Part shown: positions 1 to 9,600 of the stretch, one piece after another
Layout of the letters: each line of letters starts with the position of its first letter
Position numbering within the stretch: position 1 is the stretch's first letter
Origin: Chloromonas sp. AAM2
Taxonomy: Eukaryota > Chlorophyta > Chlorophyceae > Chlamydomonadales > Chlamydomonadaceae
Assembly: GCA_004335635.1 (NCBI GenBank)
Contig: QAXH01003731.1
Location: forward strand, 1-14,213
Reading direction: 5' to 3'
Length of the DNA: 14,213 nucleotides
The notes under the pieces: model-generated
Told to the model about the DNA's origin: nothing
Databases searched by the model: none
Seen by the model: the letters and a program-made list of their open reading frames with translations, nothing else
Translations under genes and position numbers: made by a program

Positions 1-152
1 GGGTTATTAATGACAGAATATGTACCAATAACCACAGAGATATGGTGTATTATACCCGTGACCCCAGGTTCTCTTTCGAAAGAGAACCTGGGGTCACGGG
101 TTATTAATGACAGAATATGTACCAATAACCACAGAGATATGGTGTATTATAC
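1..152. repeat. 55-bp direct repeat flanking a 48-bp perfect palindrome
   Basis: Positions 1-55 and 98-152 are identical. The spacer is a perfect inverted repeat from 54 to 101 (48 bp, centre TTCGAA at 75-80), so the outer bases of the palindrome overlap both repeat copies. The repeat period is 97 bp. Copy 1 begins at the window edge, so the array may extend to the left. It could be the end of a satellite or hairpin-type element, or an assembly artefact of the kind palindromes produce. No coding potential is evident. Confidence 0.9.
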
Positions 153-2344
153 GAAATACCACGCATCTGCACCCAGAAAGCATGACTGCTTCGCTCGATG
201 TCACATACTGGCACAGAAAGCCTGCTGAAGCAATTGCTCACACTGCATGTGCAACTGATGCACGCTTCGGCACCGCCAAAGGCAGATTAATTTGATACGA
301 ACTACGACATGAGGTGCTTGCATGCGTCTGTACTGAGCAAAAATTGACTGTCTGGTTATGATTTCCTGCAGGATTGGTCATCATATCTGGCCAGCCACAC
401 CTATCATTGCATCTGGCAATGCCTCGTTGCTCTTCTGCCTGAAGTGACAACCATCCAGCTAAATCTTTAACTAAAAGTCTGCTGCCCTGGACGTGAAGCA
501 TGTATCAGAGGCAATATGAACTTGGAGTTGTGCAGCCTTCCTGTTTGGCCTATGTTGCTAGTGCAGCCTAGGCTTGTTTCGCCATGTGATTCTGTAATTC
601 TGTAAGCAGAAGAGAGCATCCTGCGCGACCTCCTGCGCTTGGGCCCACACGGTGGCAAGATCTTTGCGAATGTTTGTTCCCCGCGTGATGTTGATGAGAG
701 GCCCTGACTGACAATTCAGTTCAGTGTCATCATGTGGCAACATTGATGCGCGAAGCCAGGCCGTGGCGTACACGCTGCGCGAGCGAGCACAGGCAATAAC
801 CACACAAAGAAGCCGCGTGGGCAAGGTAGGCCACATCGGTAAGTGAACGCCTTGGGCCGCATCAACGCCACCGTGCATTTGCCGTATCGGCCTATCATAT
901 GCCGTGCATCGGCCTATCCAATGTCTCACTCCCATTACACAAACGTGCTCTGCGGCGGGCGCGGTCAGTTGTGCCCGAATACAAGGCATCCTGCGTCCGG
1001 TAAGGTGGCGAAGGAGATCAGGCGAATCAGGCAATCAGGCGAAAGCGGTCGCAACCAATGGGTTGCACATCATCGGGACGCGTGCCGCACCCGTGCACGG
1101 CCCACATCGCTGATTCATACAGCACAGCGGTAATGTGAAGACTGCCCTGCTCTGGCTTACACGCGCGGCCTTGCTGGGTAGGCGAGCATCGCGAGATTAG
1201 GTGGGCGCATCAATGCTCATCAGGGCTTTGGGGTCGTGACCAATGCCGCAGTGATGAACTCTCGCTGCAGAAAGTCCGCACATTGGATGTGGCACGCACG
1301 CAGGATCCCCGATTGTGTAGAACTCGCAAGCGCCACCATCCAACTGTGCTTCGTCGCTTTGAGGGTGATCGTGACGTCGAGCTTGTGACGCATCCAAATG
1401 CGTTTGGGCTACGTGCACGGCCAAGGCCTGACGGTAAGGCGGGCAGGCACTGCAGCCGAGCCGCCATTGGGCAAGGCCGACGGCTGGCATTTCCTCCGTC
1501 GCCGTCGTGGGCGAATTCTAAACGCCCGAGCGAAGTGATAGCTTCAATCCGACCTCTATATCCAAGCAAGACAGTTGAACAATACCACATACGCCACCAC
1601 AAAAAACAAATGGTAAGTTGGTATGCAGTCATCCTTATCAACGCTGTCGACTGCCTATTTGATAGCTCGCACTTATACTTATCAAACCACACAATCAGAG
1701 AACTTCATCCCGTCATCCCGTCCGGGACCCGGACGTTTTGGCCAATTCCCGGAACCCTCTGAACGGACTTGTTAGCCTGCAAAGCAGGCGTTGTCCAGGC
1801 ATCTGCCCGGACGCCAGAAGTCCAGAGTTCCGGGAATCCCGGATTTTGCATACAATGCCACTGCCAGTGTCCGGGGGAGCCCCTTGCTGCAGAGAGGTAA
1901 GCACATTGCTGCTCAGTGAGTGGCGTGCACGTGGGGAGCATGTGGGCCTTACGTGACGCCCACCGTTGTCGCACACAAAACCTTCTTGACTTTGTGCTCG
2001 TCAGCCATAACCCACACCTGACTACCGCGAGCTGCAATGGGACGCTGCCACTGCCGCTGCAGCCTGTTTGAATACTCCTTTGAATATGCCATGCGACTCC
2101 CAGCCGCTTTGAATGCTATGCGATTCGGAAACTCTTCTAGATGCCATACAATACAGGACGTTAAAAGGGTCCTGAATCGCCTGCAGTATGGTGGAGTTCA
2201 GCGCCGAGTGCAATTTCACAGTCCTAGGTACAACATTTGGCCCTGAGTAGCCTTCTAACTGGTGAATATTACCAGATATTACACCGTCCTAATGGTCTGT
2301 TGCGCTCTGTGGCGCGCATGAACACCCTTCTTACTCACCCTTAA
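153..2344. other. Long stretch with no convincing gene
   Basis: Several open frames of 60-160 codons exist on both strands (for example 558-1034 minus, 1210-1692 minus, 1283-1762 plus). They overlap one another, match no family I recognise, and lack the regular composition seen in the exons downstream. The stretch holds small repeats: an imperfect direct repeat at 881-896/901-918 (GCCGTATCGGCCTATC type), three near-tandem ATCAGGC(G)A units at 1017-1042, and the fold-back at 1719-1837. It may be intergenic, or may hide small 5' exons of the downstream gene that cannot be told from background. Confidence 0.5.
1719..1837. repeat. Nested inverted-repeat (fold-back) region
   Basis: Four inverted pairs lie close together. 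CGTCCGGG-A-CCCGGACG is a perfect hairpin at 1719-1735. ATTCCCGGAAC at 1745-1755 pairs exactly with GTTCCGGGAAT at 1827-1837. GCCTGC-AAA-GCAGGC is a hairpin at 1775-1789. GGCG..GTCC (1787-1796) pairs with GGACGCC (1808-1814). The nesting suggests a small fold-back element or a strongly structured transcript. No target-site duplication or transposase was identified. Confidence 0.65.
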
Positions 2345-2686
2345 AGCAGAAGTCAGCTGTACAGCTCATTGGCTGAACACTACCAGTGGCTGATGCTGCT
2401 GGGGTTCGTCAACGAAGCTGAGCAGCAGTGCGCCCGTGAAGCAAGGGCTGAGAGGCTGGCAGCAAATCGTGCTACAGATGATTTTACAAAATGGCAGATG
2501 GGTTGAAGTGTTGTTGAGAGGTCAACGGGGGCGCACCATGTGCAATTTTGTACTCCCAGATTATGCAAACTAGCCATCCAGGAAACCCGGAATATTGTAA
2601 GGGTTGATGCCAAAGGCAGGCCCCCGGACACCTCCAGCCATGCCATATGGGAATCTCGGCAAACCACAAAAGGCTATGAAGTACCC
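2345..2686 (+). pseudogene. Possible degenerate coding remnant with an in-frame stop
   Basis: One frame is open from 2345 to 2503 (53 codons, including LMLLGFVNEAEQQ and the basic/acidic AREARAERLAANRA). It hits TGA at 2504-2506, then stays open in the same frame to the TGA at 2687-2689 (60 codons, including KLAIQETRN and VRVDAKGRPPDTS). The composition looks like protein rather than random sequence, but I do not recognise a family. It could be a decayed gene or transposon fragment, or an exon of the downstream gene followed by unrelated sequence. The opposite strand is also open here (2380-2667), so the call is weak. Confidence 0.25.
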
Positions 2687-3378
2687 TGACACAAATGCAG
2701 TGTTCACTGGGATGTGGTTATTCGGTCCTTGCCATCAACCTGATGTTGTCGTGAGCCCACCAGGTGGGCATCCGTGACACTACTGCTATCCAATCGGTAG
2801 CGACTACAAATTGTGTCGGCCGTGTCTGCAGGGCCATGTATCTCGACCGGTGCACGGCTTGTTTGGATGGCAGGCCCGTGTCAAGCATACTTTGACAGGT
2901 GACTGATGATCGCTTCACCTGCACAAACTTGCTTAACTAGATTACGCTTCAGGGCAGAAGATATCCGCTCCTTGCGGTAGAGTGAAACAGCTGTCAAAGG
3001 ATGCTGTTACACGTACTCTGGATGCCTGCCTGCTCAGTGAAACGACTTGAACATTTGGCAGTTTATGTAGGCCATTTCTTCCTGGAGTATGCGATACTAT
3101 GCTTGTGCTGTCGGACCGCAGGGCTCCGAACTGACTATGGGATTTGGTCGTGTCAGCACATGGTTGACTGTCAAACGGTGTCCAGGTGGGTCTGGTATAA
3201 GCCAACTTCGGCTAAACATCTTGGACCACTGGAACCTGTCCGTCGCCACACTGCTGTGCTACATGCTTTGCATGCAGCACATGCCAGCATCCTCTCATCA
3301 GTTACCTATGTGCAGCAGATGCAGGTTGGCCTGTGCTACCACCTGGGATGAGCCTGGTTTCCATAATCGCCATTGCAG
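2687..3378 (+). other. Unassigned region upstream of the first confident exon
   Basis: No recognisable coding sequence was found. The best candidate for a preceding exon is an open frame from 3001 that ends at an AG|GTGGGT donor (exon end 3185). Its phase (two bases left over) matches the acceptor before 3379, and the implied intron is 193 bp. Its translation is cysteine-rich and unlike the rest of the protein, so this is only a possibility. The expected N-terminal DUF6606-type motif was not seen in any frame. Confidence 0.4.
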
Positions 3379-3652
3379 GCTAGCAAGGCAAGTACCTCGG
3401 TACGCAAGCCCCGCAAGACTGCTGCTCAGACTTCGCCAAGCTGTGATTGCAAGAGCACTGCCGCAATCTTCTGACGAGTCGGACACCAACAATGCACCAC
3501 CCGGCACACGGCAGGCGATGTGGGCTGTGGAGGAAATTCTGTTGCGCAGCATCTTTGGGGGCTTCAGCCACATAGCGCCACCAGCTCTCCAGGATGAGAT
3601 CTCGTGCACTGACCTTGGCAACCTTGTGTTCGAATTCACATCCCAGCTCAAG
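3379..3652 (+). CDS. Giant gene exon A (first confident exon)
   Basis: The acceptor is CCATTGCAG| with one incoming base, and the donor AAG|GTTAGT is in phase 0. It encodes a leucine/arginine-rich helix (RLLLRLRQAVIARAL), an acidic spacer (SSDESDTNN), then MWAVEEILLRSIFGGF and a hydrophobic end. The exon end is well supported. The start is less sure, because the frame stays open upstream to 3089 and other acceptors exist. An internal ATG at 3518 is a conceivable but unsupported translation start. Confidence 0.6.
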
Positions 3653-6600
3653 GTTAGTGCTTTGTTGTCAGAGTGTAGACGTCCTTATGCATTAGTCATG
3701 TTGGTAACTTGAACCCTGTCATGCGGCATTTGTACAACCTCGTCTGCTAATCCTTCACAAGTTCTCCTGATACATTAGACCTCCTGTTCAGGTATGGTTT
3801 TGCTACAAGCAAGCGTCAGTTGCAGTGTGTTTTTTGACATTCTGAGGTTTTGACATTTCAACGTGGATGTGGCTATGCCTGCAGGACGAAGTTGTACCAG
3901 ATCATGCTGCTCTGCAACACGCCGCAGCCGTTGTTGCCAACGCAGCGGGTGCTCACCACAAAGTCGTGTGGCTGCCGGAGTACGGGGCGGCACTGCTTGC
4001 ACTGGACTGGACAGACGAGGCAGGACCTTGCACGGTGCCCGACACCTTGCACGTGTACATGGTCGGTCTCGATGACTGGGTGAACAAGGTGCACAGGTAC
4101 GTTGTCTGCAGGGTGACAGTGCCACAGTGTGCTGCCTCACTCTTCCATTCTGATTCGGTCAGAGACTGACGCTGCTTTGCCCAGCTGATAATTCAGCTGT
4201 CTGTTTCAGCTTATCATGGGCTGTTCATTTTGTGTGTCACTGTGCAGTACCAGTGACGGCAGACTGCACCCCACTGCCATTTCCACCGGTGTCGCGCTCT
4301 TGCACGTGGGAACGGTCGCAACATGCGCTTACGCCGCCTTTGTGCGCTGCGTGCATGAGACAATGGGGCAAAGGTGCAAAAACCACCAAGACTTCCAGAA
4401 TTCGCCGGCGTTCGTTCTTGCCGTGGCCGTGGACGCCTTGGAAGATGCAGGGACGGCGGGCGCGTTGACAAAATACATACCACCACGAAAGGACGGCCAC
4501 AGGCAGCCGCAAGCGGTCTTCACCGACATCAGCATGTGTGCTGACAGCACTGCTCGTGAAACGGCCTGGCCACTGGTCCGCGAGGTCTTCAAGGTGCGTC
4601 GACCTAGGGCAACGAGAATTAGCGTCTGACAGCGAAGATCTCAACCACAAGGTTTGGACGGGCCAGATTTTGCCAGCACTAGGTGCTCCTCCCTGAATTA
4701 CAGAAGCAAGTATGTCGTGCCGCAGTTCTCTGCGTCCTGCCTGCTTCCTGAATGCAATTGGGTAGAATTGATGCGACCAAGGCTGGAGGGCTTGACGCAA
4801 CACGTCTGTCACTTGCTGGTGTGTGCAACGAAGGTACAGTGCATGCAATCCAACTGCAAGGCGCTTCATGATGCCCAGAAGATTATTGCTATCCTCCTGC
4901 TTCAGGTGCTGCTTGACAAGGGCGTGAGGTGCAGCATTGGCCCGTCGCTGCTCTTTGATCTGGCGACTGTGCATTTCGAGCTGTGGCTGCTGCAGCGACA
5001 AGTGCTGGCCACCCGGGTGAGCGGAGTAACAAACTCGCAAGTCTTTGCCGTAAACTTGGCAGCAAAGGAAACGAGCGGGTAACGAGGCTTGCATTCAAAA
5101 CCGTCACGACAAGGCAGGATTGCCCTTGCACAATCTGTGCTTCTCTGTCTGTTCCATGCCACTCTGCAGCCCGAGACCGCATCACCAACAGTGCTGAACG
5201 CCTGTATGGTGATGCTCCAGTCAGTCGCCAGCAAAGCTGCAGCGCTTGCACGGGATGGAAGGGACGTGGCAACCCTTGAAGCACAGCTCGTGGAGATGGG
5301 AGCCAAGATACGCGCGGTGGCAGCCCAGAGGGCACTTGATGCAGCTTTGAAGCGTGAGCTGCCTTCCAACGCATGCGAACTCAACAGATGCGCGCTGCCG
5401 AGAGGATCCTTACCTGTAGTTGTGAGCGCGCCGGCAGGAGAGAGCAGCTTGGAAGCACGCCGCAGCCGGGCAATCACCAACCTTGGCTCATTGTCGTTAT
5501 TGCTGCCACCAGGTGCACCGCTAGCAGCTTTCTTGGCTAATCTCTTCCTCGGCCCGCCGCTTCAAAATGACGTGACAGCACAACACCAGCTGCGCAGTAT
5601 CGAGCGGGAGCTGTTCAAGCGGGCATCAGTGGGGTTTGATGGAGCCAGTGCTCTTCCACCGTTCGAGGTGCTCGCCCTGGAGCAGCTGGTGGGGCAGTAC
5701 CGTATTGCCAGCCAACGGTTCATGGCCACTCCAGCCGCCAAAGCGGTGATGCAAGTTGAACAGCGCAGCCGTGAAGTGCTGGTGATGTGGGTGGCATATT
5801 GCATGACTCACGCTTCAGCCTGTGCCGCACACCCTGTGGCTCAGCAATACTGTGTCAGCCTGCAGTGGTACGACCTGAGGCACCTGGTGCTGTCAGACCG
5901 GGAAGCGGTAGATGCAGCTCTCAGCGTCAGCGCCTATCTGCACGCGCACACCAAGCCCGGAAAGGAAGTGTTCTCCTTGAGGGATGGTGGGCCACGGGCC
6001 ACAATGGCTATGGCCCTGGAGTTTGCGCGAAAGAATGGTCTGTTGCTGGAATTGTTGAAGAACGAGCGCCGAGATGCAGCAGCGCGCGTGCGGGCTCGCT
6101 GGCAAGTAGTCTTGGCAAAGCAGCAGCTGGTGGCGAAGTTGAGAAAACAGTTAGAACCTTTGAAATGGCAGCTCGGGGCGGCAGAGCAGGCGCTGACACT
6201 GGCCATTCAACTGAAAGATGCAGAGCCTTCGTATTCATCAAATTGGCAGTCGTCAGCAGCCTACGCGACATTGCAAGCTGCAGTCAATGAGAAGAGAGTA
6301 GCTGTGTCGGCTTTGAGCAGTGAAGTAGGTGTCGTGGAACGCGAGCTGTCTGAAGCAGGAAAACCTCCCCCCACTGTCATGCAGCCCCTGCCTAGCGACA
6401 GCGATGCAGCCCTGCAGTGGCTCTTCTTCCTGCACATGCCGCCTGCTTTCAGGCAACTGTCACGTGCTAGCTTTGTGGCCCAGCAGGCCCTCCTACCAAG
6501 CCCCATGGATCAGAAAGCCTTGTCGACCATCAAGGTTGGACCCTTTCCAACGTCGCTCACGGATTACTACAACAGAAAGCAGCGCAGCGAGCATTACTGG

Positions 6601-9600
6601 CCACGCCAGGAGCGCTCTGGCAGCGATGGGGCAGTCGGCAACGTGAAGTTGGTCTCAAGAAGCCAACCTCCGTATCAGGTACGAAATCCGTTCATGATCT
6701 GCCTGCATCGTGGCCTCCAGGCAGGACAGCACGCCTGTAGATCTACAAAATTCGCACTATGAGATCAACTACCATCAAGTGCGATCACAATTACTCCATT
6801 GGCGGGCAGTGGCCCGATTGCCAACCCTCACAGCCAGTATCTGCATGCATGCGCGAGCCCACCGGGCCTGTATCTGCCGAGTCCCCCGTATGGCAAAACT
6901 TTATGTTGGACACGCTTTCTGCAGGCCGGGCCCTCTCACGTGGACGACTTCACCTCCGACTCACAAGGTGTATGGTACCCAGACTCGCTGGCACCTGAGA
7001 TGGCGTGGCAGGGAAGTGCTTCAGAAGCAGATCAGGAACAGCTGCAGAGTATCGGATATTTCAATCCTTTTGCCACATTGGACGACAGCTTGCGAGTGCT
7101 GACGTTCACAGAGCAGCTACCGGCAGGCGCGGAGGCGCTGCAGTGGGCCATGCCCCAGCATGGCAGCCTAGCAGCGACAGCAGCCAACAGAGGCAACCTT
7201 GCGTTGGCACAGCAGAACCTGCGGCCCAGCTGGCTTTCAAAGCCTGGCTTCCTCACGTATGGTGCACTTAGAAGCTACCCGCTGGGGCAGCTGCGGCGGC
7301 TGTGTGTGGCTCTCAACGAGCGCTGCCTGCCGCTTGGCCACCCAGCCGTGGGCACGCTGGTGCGGCAGCTGCTGTACCACCTAGGCACGCTCTGCAGTGA
7401 AGGTGGCGATGTGAGACAACTGTGGCGGACAGATTGGGAGCGGGACAGCGATGTGCTACCCGTGCTGTGTGAAGAGCTGGGCAAGCTGGCAGATGTGCTG
7501 GAGCAAGCCCCACGGGAGCATGATGCGGTGCTGCTGCTCGGGGAGATGGCAGCGTAAGTTGGTAGCGGGCTGTGTTGGTTGTGCTGCAGGCCAGGCGTAA
7601 CGGCATCATTGATGAGGGCTGGGATCTAAATACCGCACATGCCGGCTGCGCCTGCCACTCAACTAGAAAAAGAAGCGAGCATGGAAGCTATGCAACTCGT
7701 ACGAATTTGCCATTGTACCAGCTGGTGCAGCTCAGCTCACGGCTGCGTTGTATGCCCGCGGCTTTCGTGTGCCATCCGGACTGCATACAGGTGACCTTTC
7801 CTTGATGTTACCGTCGTTGCCGTACTCGCAGGTACCTGTCTGCTTGGCACCCTCCCATGTGCGTGGTGGCTCATCGATTTGCTTGTATGACCAGCGTTGC
7901 TGCCGATGAGCTGGAACAGCTGTGCAAGGTGGCGCCATATGAAGGGGCCCGTTGTCAGCAGTTACAGGTAAATATTCTGCCTAAAAGGTTCGAACAGGCT
8001 GCAGATGAGAGCAGAGGAGAGCACGCCTGGCATTGGAATGCCTGATAAGATACCGATAATACATTGTGACAGCGCCCGCAGACACCCGTTTATGATGTCG
8101 CCACCCGCACTCGTAACAGCGGCCCACTTGCCCGCGCGACATCCAACGGGCATGCATGTGGTGAGGCGCATGCACCGTTGCTGACGTGCAGGCGAGGCAG
8201 TGCTTCTTGCGCGCCGTGGCGCTGCTATGCTATGGGGGCAGCAAACCTCTTGACACAGACGATGTTGCAATGATGGTCAAGCTCACGGTGCGTGACAGTC
8301 ACTGTTGCTTGTGGCTTATCTGAAAGGTGGTGATGTGCATGGCCCAACTTGCCCTGTTGTCAGTTTGATCTGCTGCTGCCTCATTCCTCCTCAGCCGTTG
8401 ATGAATGTACCAGCACATGCCGAAACAGTACGGCCCATCAGGTTGGCTGTAGGAAGCTAGGCCTAGTAATGCTGGTTGATGTTCAGGGTTTGAAAACTAT
8501 CGCTGGTGCGGCTACCTTGTACACTCCTGCGAGTGATTTGTGCGCTGCGCTAGGTCCTACGCCAGGGCTGTGCTGCTTGATAATGGAGTACTAGGCCTAC
8601 CAGGCTGTAGCTGAATCTAAAGTTTGAATGCTGTTGCTAGAAGCAGCCTACATCATGCGAGGTATTGGTCCAGGCTTTGCTGCTAATTACTCGGCTGTGG
8701 CTGAGAAAAGATTGATTTCGACGCGCATGTCTGAGGAAGCCATAAAATTCCCTCTTGGGCTTGTGACGAGCGCTGATCACGTCTGTTTCAGCCATGAGAG
8801 GTTCCGTGAATGCCTGGAACAGATGACTTGTTTGATTGAACAAGAACTCTACCAGCGTCACCGGGTCTGCTTTATATGCCTGAAAGCTGTAGCACGGAAC
8901 AAAAATTGTATGCATGAAACATAGCACGTGACATTTGAATCCCGCAAGCTATGGGAGCTGACAAAAGTGTGCGACAACAAAGAAGGAACAGGCAAGGTGT
9001 ACAGTCAGCATAATAAAGAATGTCTACCATTTGACAATATTTTGTGCCATTAGCGCCTCCGGATGTCTCTGGATCTGTTACATATGTAATATGTATAGGT
9101 GTTAGCCATTGAAGCAGGCGTCAAAACAGCGTGTAAAGTTACTAGCGTGGTGGCTGCATTGCAGGTGTTATTGAATCATGGCCATACGTTTCTGGACCCC
9201 ACCCATTTAAAGGTGTGGGAAAACAAAAATGGAGGCAGCCCTTGAACAGCTTATTGCAAGTACTGCAGTTTCTGACAGTCTGCTTACAGTAGCAGGGTGG
9301 TAATAGGCAATCACAGCCAGGTAGTTAAAGCATTTCTTGGCAGTGCTTTTGCCTGCCAATATATATATATATGTATTTACACCAGGTGCCAATGGTTTGC
9401 CATGTCACACGTTTGCGTTGACCCACTTTTCCCCACTCTCCAAAGCCAGCGAGATTGTTTCCATTGGGGCGGTATGTGGCCTTGCTGCAGGATGCCGAAT
9501 ACTTGCAGCAGCTCGACCATCTGCACGTGCGGTGCCACAATGTCATGGCCAGCCGGCTGCATGACGTGCTGCGTCTCACAGAGCCTGCGTTACATCTCTT

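Noticed and set aside
558..1034. 158-codon open frame on the minus strand
   Set aside because: No recognisable motif, erratic composition, overlaps other frames on both strands, and no splice or start context supports it.
1283..1762. 159-codon plus frame and the overlapping 160-codon minus frame at 1210-1692
   Set aside because: They are antisense to each other, typical of GC-rich sequence; neither looks like a known protein.
4237..5094. 285-codon minus-strand frame
   Set aside because: It is the antisense shadow of exons C to E, crosses their introns, and has no recognisable motif.
5089..5169. Upstream extension of exon F from the ATG at 5089
   Set aside because: The acceptor at 5169|5170 has a strong pyrimidine tract and keeps phase with exon E; the extension would need a separate start.
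8628..8924. 98-codon frame inside the longest intron
   Set aside because: The antisense frame 8637-8927 is as long, no motif is seen, and keeping it as an exon breaks the join of exons I and J.
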